Positions 48,901 to 60,279 of a stretch of DNA of 64,000 nucleotides are shown piece by piece. Position numbers and translations under genes: made by a program. This DNA is from Lepidurus packardi (lineage: Eukaryota; Arthropoda; Branchiopoda; Notostraca; Triopsidae), in the NCBI GenBank assembly GCA_023053545.1, contig JAKZAN010000006.1, forward strand, positions 3,725,001 through 3,789,000. The letters run 5' to 3'. Positions within the stretch are counted from its first letter, which is position 1, and each line of letters starts with the position of its first letter. Below the pieces are notes generated by a model. The model ran no database searches, was not told the origin of the DNA, and worked only from the letters and a program-made list of their open reading frames with translations.

Positions 48901-51900
48901 TATATGGGGGATTTGAGTAATTGCATGCTACAAGGTTATGGCGTATTGCCCAGCGCTCCCGTCTTCGTGCGAGTCAATAACATCAATTCTAACTTCGCTA
49001 TCCTACATTGGGAATTACCCAAATCTTTGGGTAAAACGGTGAGTGGGTACAAGCTACGCTACCGAATCATGGACGATATGAAAAACGAACAATATAAAAG
49101 TGTGGACGTTACGCTAAATACCTACATTCTGGAAAATCTAAGCCCGGCTTCGGAGTACGAAGCGTACGTGAGCGCCGTAAACAGCTACGGTGTTGGCGAG
49201 CCTTCTACCCGCGTAATTTTCAAGACTACCAAAGATCAAGTCAGCCAGTTCCGCGACGCTGTTGCTAATGTTTACAACATGACTTCGTGCTGTGAAGAAG
49301 TCGGTTTAAGTAGCCATTGTATGCCATTATGCGGCTATGGGGTGAAGCTGAGCGACCTGCGTTCCCTGGTCACGGTTTGCGGCAAAGAATTCCCCAAGTT
49401 GTTGCGTTGTGGGACCGGCGGACGCAATCATCTACCTTGTTGTAAACGTCGTGGTATTCCAGACACGTGTCATTCGCTGTGTACCGGAGCAGTCGCTGAA
49501 GAAGTATTGACAACCGCCGCAGCTTGTATCCCTTATTTGGGCGCAGTCCTCCAGTGCTTCGAGGAAGGTAAAGTGATCCACCCATTTTGTTCTTCTTCCT
49601 CTTCTTTTTCTCTTAATTTGTATACCATACTCTGAAAATTTCAGATATCAATGTCAGATTACCACAAAGTAAAAGTAAACCTATGCGAGTCCTTTTTTGT
49701 ACTAACAAGTACAGCGCAAAGCATTGTATTACCCGCATGGGTTTACTTTCATTGGAGGCAACAAGCGCTTCGAAAAGAAATCTCTCGGGATTCTAAATGG
49801 ATGAACACCGGTGAATTGGGCTTTTGTTCGTTAGTATGCTAGTCCGGAGTGTAGTTTTATCTCTTCGGATGATAATCGATTCCTGTTTTCTTAGAACTTT
49901 TGAAACAAGAAATGACACTCCATAGTAACGTAGTTTTGCCCAATCTCTGAAAACCTAATCCAAAGAAAAAAATAAATTGGCTGCTTTGGTCGCTAAATTC
50001 TCCGTTATTTTGCTTGCGTTTACATGTGCATATTTAGAATCACGACATGCAAGGCCTTACGGTAATAAATATAGCACAGTTGGAAGTTTTCTTTATTCTC
50101 GAGCACGCTACAAGCAAATCAAGCTGGATCCCAAACCCTAGGGGTGTTCATGTTATTGTTACGCACCGTTTTTTCATTTTTTTTTTTTCGTTTTTTCTTT
50201 TCCAAGTCACGATTTGAATACTAACCTTCGTTATTCTAATACAGGCACGGGTTTCCTGCCAGCTCCGATTACTCAGCTACACGCGACAGCCGTTTCCAAC
50301 AATAGCATCACATTGGTATGGCAAGCGCCTTTGGAAGGCCAGATTGACAGTTATATCGTTTATTACCAAGAAACCGACAAGACTTCGTCTCCACGCATCA
50401 GTCTTACTCTAAAAGACGTAAGTTGACCTTAAATATACAAGTTCAACCAATAAGTTTGTTTCAACCTCTTTAGTCGATAAATACTACCGAGCCTGTGGCA
50501 GTAATTAATAACTTGAAGCAATATTCGGCCTACTCGTTTTTTGTACTCGCATTAAACACATACGGAACTTCTTTACCTTCATCAATCCTGACTGTCAATA
50601 TCTCTGAAATCGGTGAGTTTTCTTTATTACGGGGGAGGTGGGAGACATCACTTATGTCTAACTTCTTTTCGGTTCTTATTTAACTTAGCTTTGAGTAACG
50701 GCACGGTGGTTGGAGTCCCATCTGCTCCGCAAGGTCTCACAGTATCAAGCCGAAGTGCGGACTATATCACCATTACGTGGCAGCATCCAGTGATCATGCA
50801 CCCTACAGATCGCCTGGTTTATAGGTATGTTGCGTGGGACTTTGCTACCAACTCATCCATAATGGAACGCTCGGCAACCGAGCGTTAAAAAAAATCGTAG
50901 AAATGGATCTTCAAGAAAATTGTTTATGTCTAGGGTTTACCACCGGTCCCAGAACGCGACTAGTTTTTCATTCGTGGAAACGTCTGCCACGTCTTATCGA
51001 CTGTCCAATCTAACGGCTAATACTCAGCATATACTATATGTGACGGTACACAATGATCACGGTGAAAGCAGACCTTCAGAAACTCTGCTGGCATGGACAG
51101 ACCCTGCTTATGCTGCCTTAGTCGAAGTAAGTCAAAGTCAAGTATTAGTTTTTTTTCGTATCTTCAATTTCCTCCTTCGCCCACCTTCCTCTTTTGTAAT
51201 GGAGCTAGCGAAAGGAAATGAGTAGTCATGTATTCCAGAAAGACCGAGAAAACATTGCAAGACAACTCTCAAAGCATGGGATATGGGTGAAGAGGGGGAG
51301 AAAAAATGAAAGTCTCAATTCAATTATGACAGAAAATGCAAGTCGGGTCGCATTTCTTAATAGTATACAGCCGCTTTTGTTGTTTCGTAAAGTTTTTACG
51401 TTATTTTTTATGTATATATTTGTGAGGTACATTTCAGCTGATTGTAGATATACGTACTGATGACTTTTTCCAATTTGGTATCGCTTCATCGCAGATTCCC
51501 ACGATTCATCCCATTAGTATTGTCTTGGAAGGCGGCAGTATGACAGTTTTGTGTGTAGCCATGGGGACACCGATGCCAACCGTTTCCTTGTATTTGTCTG
51601 GTCAGCTCATTCATCAAGAACGGACCCGACATATGGTTACAGTCATTAGCAACGTGACCCGTGATATAAATTATGTCACCTGCCATGCGGATAACAACGT
51701 TGGTTCACCTTCCCAAGCTTCACGTCGTGTTGTCATAGGGCGTAAGTTTCCATTTTTATCAATATTATCGTTTTTTTTTACAACGATTTCATGGAGAACT
51801 GTTATTCCGTAACTATATTGTTTTCATGCACACTACGAGAGCTAAATTTTGTGTGTGCTTGTTTGTAGGTCGCCCACGTGTGGTGGCGCCTTTAGTAACA

Positions 51901-53675
51901 ATGGTTTCTTTGAACAATGATGGCGTTCTTGAGTGCGAAATCGACGCACATCCTTTACCAACAATGTTCTTTTCGCGAGACATCGACGGGCATGAAAAAC
52001 TTAGCAATGATAGCAAATATTCTGTGCGGATTTTACGAGACAATGACAATTACTTGGACGCCACCTACATTCTCCAGCTGAAGATTAAAAATGTCGAAGA
52101 GCGTGACGCTGGCAACTTTTACTGCACCGCCCAAAATACCTTTGGCAGTTTTTCTCAGACTGCGCGACTGCAAATACGTGAGAAGCAGCCTGCACCGTCC
52201 ATCAACGTGGGTCAATGTTGTGTGGAACAAAACGTGACTTCAGCGTGTATGGATGCATGTTCCGTATTCTTGGATATCGAAGCTGTTATTGATCGACCAG
52301 AATGCATTGACGACTTCCAAAAGCTTATGCGATGCGCTGCAGGTACGAGAGACAAACTCGAGAACTCTTTGGTTGCCTTTGACTCCTTGTTTCTGTTGTT
52401 TGTTCTCGCCTTTCATTTTCGCCCTCGTTTCTCATCTCTTGTCCCTAGCAAGCATAAAGTCGAGATTAATGGGATAATCATGTATCCACAGATGGCTCAG
52501 ATCACCGTAGTTGTTGCTCTCAGTGGGGCGTACCTCGCCGCTGCCTCGATTGGTGCCGCGGCGAGCCCGTGCCGAGTGCGGAGCTCTGTGTTCTGTCTTA
52601 CACCAAGCAAATCGTTTCTTGCTTTTATGAAGGACGAGGTAAAACAACCATTTTCTCTTCCTCTAAATTTTTCTCTGAAACAGACGGGGAAAGATACCGT
52701 TGTTTCCAGCATCCCACTTATGTAAAATATGAAATACGTAATGGCGTAGTCTTGTTAATTAGCTAATGAGCTTGTTTGTGCGTTCACGCGTTTATTCTTC
52801 GTATACAGACAGCATTCCCGGTCCACCTCAAAACGTTCGTGTGGAGATAACTGGGGATAATGTAGCTCAGATTTCGTGGGATCCACCAGCCAAAAATCCA
52901 CACACTGTGGAACTTTATAGGTGAAATACGCCTGAACTACGTTTTAAAAAGAGCTTGGATTATGATTAATTTCTTGTGGTATGGCAGAGTGTTCTGGCAA
53001 CAAGTTGGATCATTGCAAGCAGAGAAAAATGATACCAAAACCACAAGCTTGCAGGTTTCTGGACTTAAAGAGGGTCTTGTGTACCAATTTGTACTTAAGG
53101 CCGGTAATAGGCGCGGTACGAGCACTTTGACTGCTCCCATGCAGTTTACTATGAGTGACAAGTACATTATGTCAAGCACTACAGGTAAACGTACATTTTT
53201 TCCTCCAATTCTCTCTTGGAGAATAAGAGTGGGGTATTAATGATGTCTTGTACCGAACTGTACAGGTGCAAGCAATCCTCATTTGGGCGTGGCGGTAGGT
53301 GTCGTATTAGCATTGGTTTTCATTATCGCTGCTGTCGCGGCTGGTTTCTGTTATCTGCGAAAGAAAAAAATCACCGGAATTAAAATGTCCGGTGGAGTTT
53401 CCTTCGACAACCCTAGTTTTCTCCGCCGAACTCAAGCTTCAGATACTATACAGGTAAATAAGGTTTTAACTTCAAACGAAACGACGAATGGATTGATGCA
53501 TTCATTTTCTGCATAGATTATATCCTCGGAGGTTCAACCAGACACCGAAACTAATCAATCTAATGGATGGAAACAAGAGCCACTCCAAGTCCCAGCTCAC
53601 AGCGAAGTAAAGCCCAATGTTTATGAAGAGCTGCGCTTAGGGACCGAAGGAGCCGGTTTCAAACGACTGAAGTAA
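45987..53675 (+). CDS. Ig / FN3 / DB-module transmembrane receptor, 20 exons, 1420 aa
   Basis: Cell-surface protein resembling C. elegans C25G4.10; adhesion or receptor role is inferred. Exons: 45987-46050, 46174-46383, 46531-46671, 46740-46955, 47168-47329, 47433-47638, 47728-47942, 48551-48757, 48891-49567, 50245-50417, 50474-50612, 50689-50824, 50934-51126, 51495-51741, 51869-52342, 52492-52638, 52809-52920, 52988-53184, 53266-53453, 53517-53675; all phases agree. Signal peptide (WLLLGIGAVMSQG), Ig1 25-138, DB1 ~160-264, FN3 266-375, DB2 ~385-490, FN3 493-590, DB3 600-699, FN3 702-803 and 810-913, Ig2 914-995, Ig3 996-1095, DB4 1102-1202, FN3 1203-1300, membrane helix ~1313-1335 (VAVGVVLALVFIIAAVAAGF), cytoplasmic tail of 85 residues with FDNPSF. 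DB modules show the paired motif, e.g. SCC...C...C then HLPCCKRRGIPDTCHSLC. Confidence 0.9.
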
Positions 53676-54009
53676 CGGGTAGCGAATGAAATCTATGAAC
53701 CAATCCTTTTTCAAGATGTTTTTAAGAGAAAAAAATCACAGGGATCACTTACTAATGTTTAGCAAACTATACATAAAAACTAATCATTTTTCACCATGTG
53801 TCATCGTGTTTCATTACCTCTTATTACCACACCTTTTTTACGTACTTTTAATTATATTAACGAATCGTTAGTTTGTTATTGCATTTCTTTAGTGTGTGTT
53901 GTTGGAAACTTTCGAGTTGTTTGAGCTAGAAAAAATACGCTCAAGGACCTGCCATATTGTGATTACAAAATTTGAAAAGAAAGTGGGCTTTCATGTACGC
54001 GTATGAAAC
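53676..54009. other. 3' spacer between convergent Ig/FN3 gene and IDUA
   Basis: 334 bp, AT-rich; holds both 3' UTRs. No canonical AATAAA close to either stop was seen, so variant signals are likely. Confidence 0.5.
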
Positions 54010-56407
54010 TTAGTTCTTTGGCCCGTAATAATGCACCCAAGAGTATGGTGCACGGTTGAGCCAGTAATCCACGGCACGGATTCGGTACAAGCCAATTGTT
54101 GCTTCTGCTACACAAACAAAAAGCAAGAGTCCCCAAATGGATTTTCAAAACATCTTTCAAGTACCTTTTGCACGGCATGACTTCGGGGACCATTGAAAAG
54201 ACGGGTAAAAAGACTGGGCACGAGTTATAGTACGGAACTTTGTTGCGTTCGTCGATTTGTGCTCAATCTCGTAAGTCAAAATACACCTACAACTTATAGT
54301 TAATTAATGTATATTTATCATAACAAACTGCACAATCACTTGGTTTGAACTTCCTTGTCGTCCCACAGAATGAGGACTTCGCTGTATGTCACATTATATA
54401 TTTTAATTGCAGTTACCTAATACCAAGTGGTTAAAGAACTAGATTTCAAATAATCAACGTACCCTTCCTGGTAGTTTATTTGGTTTGGCACATACGTTAA
54501 CCAGAGCAACGCATGGTATAGACAGTTTAATTTGCTGCAGGTCGTTAGTTAAAAGTGATCGAGCCGTAGGTAGACTGAAAGGGATTTCTTGTGTTCGCAT
54601 TTGGGAACGCTGGTCCAAATCGGGAAACACTGGTTTTCCGAGTCGTAGCCAAACATCAAACGGATTAGTTTGTAAGTTATTCAACCAGTAAATCATGTAG
54701 CGGGGCCTGCTTATTTTCGTTATGATATTGAGGTTCACGCTTATGGCTGGCAGGCTGTTAAGCCAAGTATTGTTATGGTAAACCAGAATAATGGTGATCC
54801 TTTCAACTTGATCTGGACTATTTATCTCTGCTGTGGCGAGGACTTGCAGGTTACTGGAAATTGAAAATAATGTCATGGATAAATCTGTGTAAGTATTGCA
54901 ATTTACTTGGTTTGAAACTGTCCACGGATAGAGTGATGGATTTGCTGGTTGCCAAGTAAAGCTAGGAGACCCATGGCTAGATAGACTGGTTTTTTAAAAA
55001 ATTGTAGGTGAGGTGGATTCGTGTTATTCATCTGAAACCTGAATTCATCCATTAAAGTGTTACCTCTGTTCCACACAAATAAAGGAAGGTAATGTTTCTC
55101 GTATAGATATATTTACCTGGCCAAGAGCGTTCTCTGCGTGAAAAAAGCCGGGTAGAAGTTCAAGAAGGCATTATCGTGACTAAGGTTTTCATACAAGATT
55201 CCGCGAGAATTCATCAAGTGTTTTATGTGTAGGATAATATTGGAAACAACAAAGGCAGCATAGCGGGTGTCAGCTCGCCATTCTTTTTCAAGAGACCAGT
55301 TTTTCAGTACGTCAGCCTCACTAGGGTTTATTAAAACCAAAACAACTTTTCCCAATGTATAGGCGTAATTTAAAATTACTCGTTAACGAATCTCGCGTGT
55401 CTGTATGAAGGAAACTTCCTGACCAGGGAATCGTAAAAGGTAAGCTCGCTTTTCCATATGCTTTCTACGTCTTCATTGCCTTTCTTATGAACGGATACGA
55501 AGTCAAGGCTATTTGTGTTCTGGAGAAGCGACCAGCAGATTTTAGATTCGTCGAAAGACGGTGAACAATTTTCCGCTGGTCCGCCGAATCGTAAGCTCGT
55601 CATTACGTTCTTTAATCCTCTTAAAGAGGCATCAAAATAATTATTAAAAGCTTCTGTTGTAAAATTTAGCTGATCAAAGTCATGATGGTCTGGCTCGTTC
55701 CATACTTCAAATCGCCAGCGCGAAACTTGTTCAGCACCATAGTGTTCTACAGACAATGCGTTTTTACAATATTATTTCAACAATTAAATACTGACTTAAA
55801 ATTCGTCTCGCCATTAGACTAACAAAGTTTTCCCATTCTTTCACTTGAATGGGGTCCAAAAAGTTGGAAAAGTAATTTCCTGGGTTGCCCATGAGCTCAA
55901 ACCCAACGCCAAGTCGATGGTTTACTAACAAATCAAGAAAAGCGTCTAGCTGACGGAAGTCATATTGTTTTCGATTACTGAAAGCCTTCCTAAAGTAGAT
56001 TTTTTTTTTAAAAGCTAAAACGACCGAGTAGAAAGAAAATTGCCTCTGTTTTACGAGGTTCAGCAGCCAGTGAATGCGAACCTCTTCGATTCCTCGATAT
56101 GGAAGAGCGCCAATAATTGCCAAATTGATTTTAACATCGTCAGAGAGAAAATACAAGCCAACACTTTTGTGTGGATCTGGTGGGCTGTGAAGTTTGGAAC
56201 TCAAATATTAGAGCGGAAGCGTCTAACGCTTGTTTTATCTCCGTACCAAAATCCGGTGCTTTTCCAGAAATGTTTCAGTGGCTTCGCATGGATTTCGCTC
56301 ACGTTTATGCTAACTTCTCTGCATTGGCACAGGAGTGCGTGAATTCCGAAAACAAACAGCAAGATTTTCCACTTCACAAAAGTATTAAATAAACACAAGG
56401 TTCCCAT
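54010..56407 (-). CDS. IDUA: Alpha-L-iduronidase (GH39), 9 exons, 646 aa
   Basis: Lysosomal hydrolase removing terminal iduronic acid from dermatan and heparan sulphate. Minus-strand exons: 56407-56247, 56184-55796, 55746-55380, 55320-55117, 55038-54907, 54853-54463, 54416-54340, 54286-54165, 54107-54010; all in phase, length equal to human (653). Signal peptide [15 protein letters not shown]. Family blocks: [51 protein letters not shown]. Acid/base Glu201 in [13 protein letters not shown], nucleophile Glu307 in [13 protein letters not shown] (restored only when exons 3 and 4 are joined), [49 protein letters not shown], and the C-terminal fibronectin-like block [17 protein letters not shown] stretch after HWLLNLV is about 12 residues longer than in mammals. 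The enzyme looks functional. Confidence 0.95.
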
Positions 56408-56655
56408 AGTAAAACAAAGGTTTGAAACAGACTTGGAGTAAAAAAAATACGTTGCTTTCAGTAAATGTTAGATGGCATGAAGCTTTTTTGTTTGTTATAG
56501 CTATGCATGCGTATGAGTCGTTTATGCTACTTGCTAGTTTGAACCTCCTTCCTAGGTTGGCCCATTGCGACGGTTGGCAGTGACAGTGCAGTATATCCGG
56601 GATAATATAATCTGATCCGCGACCCTGCATTCCTGGGGGACTAGACACAATGAGA

Positions 56656-57041
56656 ACTCGACAGAAGGACTCCGATGTACCCGACCGAAGAGAGCCGGTC
56701 CCGACATAAGGACGGCAGCTCTATAATCCTTTAAGGGACCAATACGATTTTGAGTCCAAAAAGGCTCTACTCATTAAGCGCCAACGAGATTAAAAGGTGC
56801 TTAAGACGTATTAAGAATTACGTCACAAGGATGACTAACTCTGGCAGAAGGATGCTGGACCACGACAATAGTCGGTAGCACTATGGACTTGTTTTTAAGA
56901 TCGTTCTGATTGCTTAGCTTGTCGAGCTTAAGATAGCTTACATAGATCTTTGCCCGTTGAGCTTCTGATTATTGCTCGTCCTACTGTCGGCGTCCGGTGT
57001 CCTTCTGTCTGGTACTGTACACCGGAGTCCTTCTGTCGAGT
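56656..57041. mobile_element. Candidate 386-bp terminal-inverted-repeat element
   Basis: The 25 bases at 56656-56680 (actcgacagaaggactccga...) are the reverse complement of 57017-57041 with one mismatch. The core word gacagaaggac and its complement recur inside (56992-57008 and, degenerate, 56703 and 56843), so sub-terminal repeats are present. No open frame for a transposase and no clear target-site duplication. A non-autonomous element or a fold-back structure would both fit. Confidence 0.55.
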
Positions 57042-57115
57042 CGTCCCTGTATCGCGTTCCCCATTCCTGGCCTGGATTGTTTTATATCCGCGACCGACCT
57101 ACAGTCCACATCACA

Positions 57116-57162
57116 CCTAACCTTAGCTGACCTAACGTAACATAACCGATTACCTAACCTAA
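57116..57162 (-). repeat. Degenerate TTAGG-type cluster
   Basis: Four CCTAA words (TTAGG on the minus strand) in 47 bp at 57116, 57131, 57153 and 57158, separated by degenerate variants. Similar to the cluster at 35681-35762 in the opposite orientation. Not a regular telomere array. Confidence 0.4.
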
Positions 57163-57635
57163 GTTAATCCTATCTTAATTGCTTAAAAGCCAACCGAAAG
57201 CAAATTCTCGGCTGCGGATTCAAATAATCCGCAGTTTACTTTCTTGCAAAGTTGAGCTTCGATCGGGGAAGGTCGCGGATTGGACACCACGCCACGAGTC
57301 GCTGGGTGAAGGGTTACGGTGGCGTCGTGGTGATCATTGGTCGGTGGTGATGGGGATAAGTAAGGGATAAGGGTTTTATATAGTCAGTGGCGCTTTTTGG
57401 AACTGAGTGAGAATATTTCTGGTCTGATGAACTTTTTGTGTTAACTTATGACGCAATAGAATATCGAAGCTGTAAGAACGTTCATAGTATAAGCACACAG
57501 TCCACAGGTCAACACATTTTTGTTGCAAAATTGTATCTGCTGTTTTTATGTCACTTGAGGTCTTTTTCAACCATTTTTTAGTTCGTTTTCCTCATATTTT
57601 TTCCCTTTTGATTAAAATAATTATATAGCTTATAG

Positions 57636-57817
57636 CAGTTGTCAAACTGTGAGCCGCGGCTCCCATGGGAGCCGCGACCTTAGGCTAAGAGAACCGCCGT
57701 TCTTTGGCAAAAGCAGTTGGCTACCGCAAAGCGGTTGGGGATTATATATCGGAGGGAGCCGCGGTGGGTTTATGCTTGTGTCAGGGAGCCGCGGACCCAA
57801 AAGTTTGACAACCACGG
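57636..57817. mobile_element. Short non-autonomous hAT-like element (MITE)
   Basis: Ends are inverted repeats: left cagttgtcaaactgtgagcc, right (complement) ccgtggttgtcaaacttttg, both running on into ccgcggctccc. The CAGTGGTTGTCAAACT...CCGCGG form is typical of hAT-superfamily ends. Flanks gcttatag and ggttattg match at 6 of 8 positions, as an aged 8-bp target duplication would. The inside is 120 bp with further gagccgcg words and no coding capacity. Confidence 0.65.
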
Positions 57818-58102
57818 GGTTATTGTATTGTCGAAGTGGCTCAGTCACTGACTCTGTTTGTTGTTCGATTTCGTTTCCTGTTTTATTTCTCGTAAAAAAT
57901 GTCTAAAACATACTTAGAGTAAACTTTTTTGTTTTTAGTCGATATTAATTTGTTTAAACGCTAGTATGCCAAATCCCGCCCTTCGTGATAAATGACCTAC
58001 CCTCGCCACCTAGGCAAACCCAACTACATCGAGAAATTTGGCCACGCATAGCTTTCTCGGCGGTTCACTCTTGTTTTTGTAGTATAACATTTTCACGGGC
58101 AA

Positions 58103-59319
58103 ATGACCCAAAAACCTTCTCGTACGCAGTACTCTCCATTGTGTTGGTGTGAATATTATGACCGTGAAGGAGAAAGAAATCACTTAGCGGCTGTGTGCTG
58201 TAATTGCCAGGATTTAGACGAAGCATTTGAGAGGTTGCTTAATTTATAAGTACATCTTAGAGACATCAGCTTATTATCCTACTCATTTTCTAGATGTATT
58301 TCCTGTCGGCAAATCCCAGGCCGTGTCTGGCAAGGCATTTTGTCTGCAGTGCAAGATAGGTTGAGATTACCTTGGCCAGGAGGAGCTATCGAGATTCCAT
58401 TTGAATTTTTTGTACCCTTTTTGATTGTACCAACGACAATTATTTTAAGCACACTAGGTCCTTTTGCTACCTTCTTCTTTTTCACGACGACAGGCCTTTC
58501 ACTGTGGTATTATCACAGTATTCATAGGGCAAGAACTCTTTTCTGGCCCGGGCTTATTCTTGCGAGTGTTGTTACAGAGTGCCTTATATTTCAAACGGAA
58601 GTTGTCCCTTTTATGGAGATTTTGCCGGTAGAGAATTGTATCTTAATCATTATGCTGACTGTCGGACTCACAGCCTTAGCGTTGACACATTACCACGCGA
58701 AATTCGCTTCTCCTATTCCAAGTACTAGAATCAACTAGAATTGCTTTTAATTGTCGATAATATTTGTGCAGTAATACGTGCAGCACACAACCTTCAGCTT
58801 TCTAGTACTCGTCCTGAACTTAGTGGTACCCTTCCTATTTATTGTTCAGTCTGCAAAGAATATGTCCAGTTTCGGCGACTGCATTGTATTTGGTAAATCG
58901 TTCATGACATCGCTTTGAAGACATGTAGGTATTTTTCTAGGTTAAATTGCTGCATTACAGCATCCAATTATGTTTGGTTGTGCACCGGGACAATCATGTG
59001 CGCTTTAGCATGTCTTTACGGTGCTGATCTCTCGTTGACAACGATTTGCCATCCCAGTGTAACATATTTTGGTAAATGGCTGCTTATCCCGGATAACTGT
59101 GAAGATGTCTATGGCGACTTTGAGTAAGCTATTTGTAACATTTCTTAAAGCCTTGGTTATATTGTAAAGACATGTTTTAGGTTAGCCATATGTTTTGTGA
59201 GTGCAGTGTACAATCTCATTTTGGGTATCATCTTAGTCATCGTATTCTTCAGACTTGTCTATTTACAGCGGCGGTATCAACGCAAGGAAAAGAACATACA
59301 AACTGTGGACAGCTTGTGA
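58103..59319 (+). CDS. ZDHHC23: ZDHHC23-like palmitoyltransferase with atypical DHHC core, 333 aa
   Basis: Multi-pass membrane protein of the protein S-acyltransferase family. Exons 58103-58233, 58294-58721, 58772-58892, 58941-59123, 59181-59319 join in phase. The N-terminus matches ZDHHC23: CWCEYYDREGERNHLAAVCC, CQDLDEAFERCISC, DRLRLPWPGGA. Four or so membrane helices follow (residues ~75-180), then the Cys-rich region and two more helices (TGTIMCALACLYGADLSLTT; ICFVSAVYNLILGIILVIVF). The region reads YCSVCKEYVQFRRLHC then IWLNCCITASNY (residues 210-235): the first C-x2-C-x9-HC half is normal, but about 14 residues that should hold C-x2-C and the DHHC tetrad are missing, leaving RLHC at 222-225. 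An acceptor 12 nt upstream (58929) would add four residues and not restore it. It may be catalytically impaired, or the sequence may carry a deletion. Confidence 0.8.
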
Positions 59320-59333
59320 TGAAATATAAAGAA

Positions 59334-59339
59334 AATAAA
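59334..59339 (+). terminator. ZDHHC23-like polyadenylation signal
   Basis: AATAAA 15 nt after the stop codon, giving a very short 3' UTR, as expected for the tight convergence with DCTN6. Confidence 0.6.
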
Positions 59340-59560
59340 ACCTAAACTGCTCAAGTGTAGAACTTTATAATGCTAATTATTTATTATGTGAGTTAGCAAT
59401 TTTTGCTTCAGTGCACAGCACATTCTGAGAATGATCCCTATCATTGCACTCATTGATTCAGTAAGCTACAATGGCATGCAATTCCGATCCCCACATTAGG
59501 AAGAATACAGTTACGAAAAATGAAGAACGTAAAGGAATCTTTACTTAGAAAACTACGAAC

Positions 59561-60279
59561 TTACGCTTCCATTTTTTTGGTTTTCCGGATGTGGTGGTAA
59601 TTTGGGAGAACTTTAGACAGGAAGTCGATTTGTAGAATCTGCGAGCTTGGTTTATCCGATTGGTGTCGCCGAAAGGAACTGGAGCCGTAAATGACTGTTT
59701 GCTCACGAACAACTTCAGTTGTATCTACATTACAAGCTGCACCAATGACACACCCATTCGTGAGATACGTTTGCCTTCCTACTTTCGCTATATAGGGAAA
59801 GTGAAACGCAAAGAAACATACATATTTTTAGTTGACGTAGATATATTGGTTACCTTTTGATTCAACGATATTATTGTCTCCAATTTTTAGGGACTCGACA
59901 AAAGAATCTACCTCGAAGACATTATTATTCCCTATAATCATGACAGGTGTATTGGCTATATTGTTGTCTGGATTCCTAACAAAGCAATAGTTTAATAAAT
60001 ATAAAAGTAAACAATAAATAAGCTGTTCTAGAAATACTGGTTGACAATAACGGTTCGTTCCTCAATAATATTGTTTTCTCCGATAATAATAGGCCCTGAG
60101 ATAGCTATTATTTTTGCTTTGGGATGGACAACAGTCCTGGCCCCTATCGTAATATCGCCAACCAACTCACAATCCTGGCAAACAATAGCTCCAGGGAATA
60201 TCTTTAAGCTGAAAAAATAATTTGATTAGATTTTCGTAGAACTGGTGAATGTAAATTCTTACTCCTTTAATTCAGTCAT
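59561..60279 (-). CDS. DCTN6: Dynactin subunit 6 (p27), 4 exons, 178 aa
   Basis: Left-handed beta-helix protein of the pointed-end complex of dynactin, which helps dynein pick up cargo. Minus-strand exons 60279-60263, 60208-60038, 59975-59854 and 59787-59561 join in phase. Hexapeptide repeats are seen throughout: [103 protein letters not shown]. The C-terminal helix carries [20 protein letters not shown] and [12 protein letters not shown], matching the vertebrate tail. Length fits (human 190). The last codons sit on a strong donor (GC|GTAAGT), so an alternative spliced C-terminus is possible. DCTN5 is excluded by the tail. Confidence 0.95.

Larger units (their letters stand above)
56408..58102. 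other. Head-to-head spacer IDUA/ZDHHC23 rich in repeats
   Basis: 1.7 kb containing both promoters, a 386-bp terminal-inverted-repeat element (56656-57041), a cluster of CCTAA words (57116-57162), and a 182-bp hAT-like element (57636-57817). No gene seen; the open frames here have no motifs. Confidence 0.6.

Noticed and set aside
58929-58940. Alternative splice acceptor in the ZDHHC23-like gene
   Set aside because: In frame and possible, but it would insert four residues between HC-IW and LNCC and spoil the spacing that the 58940 acceptor gives.
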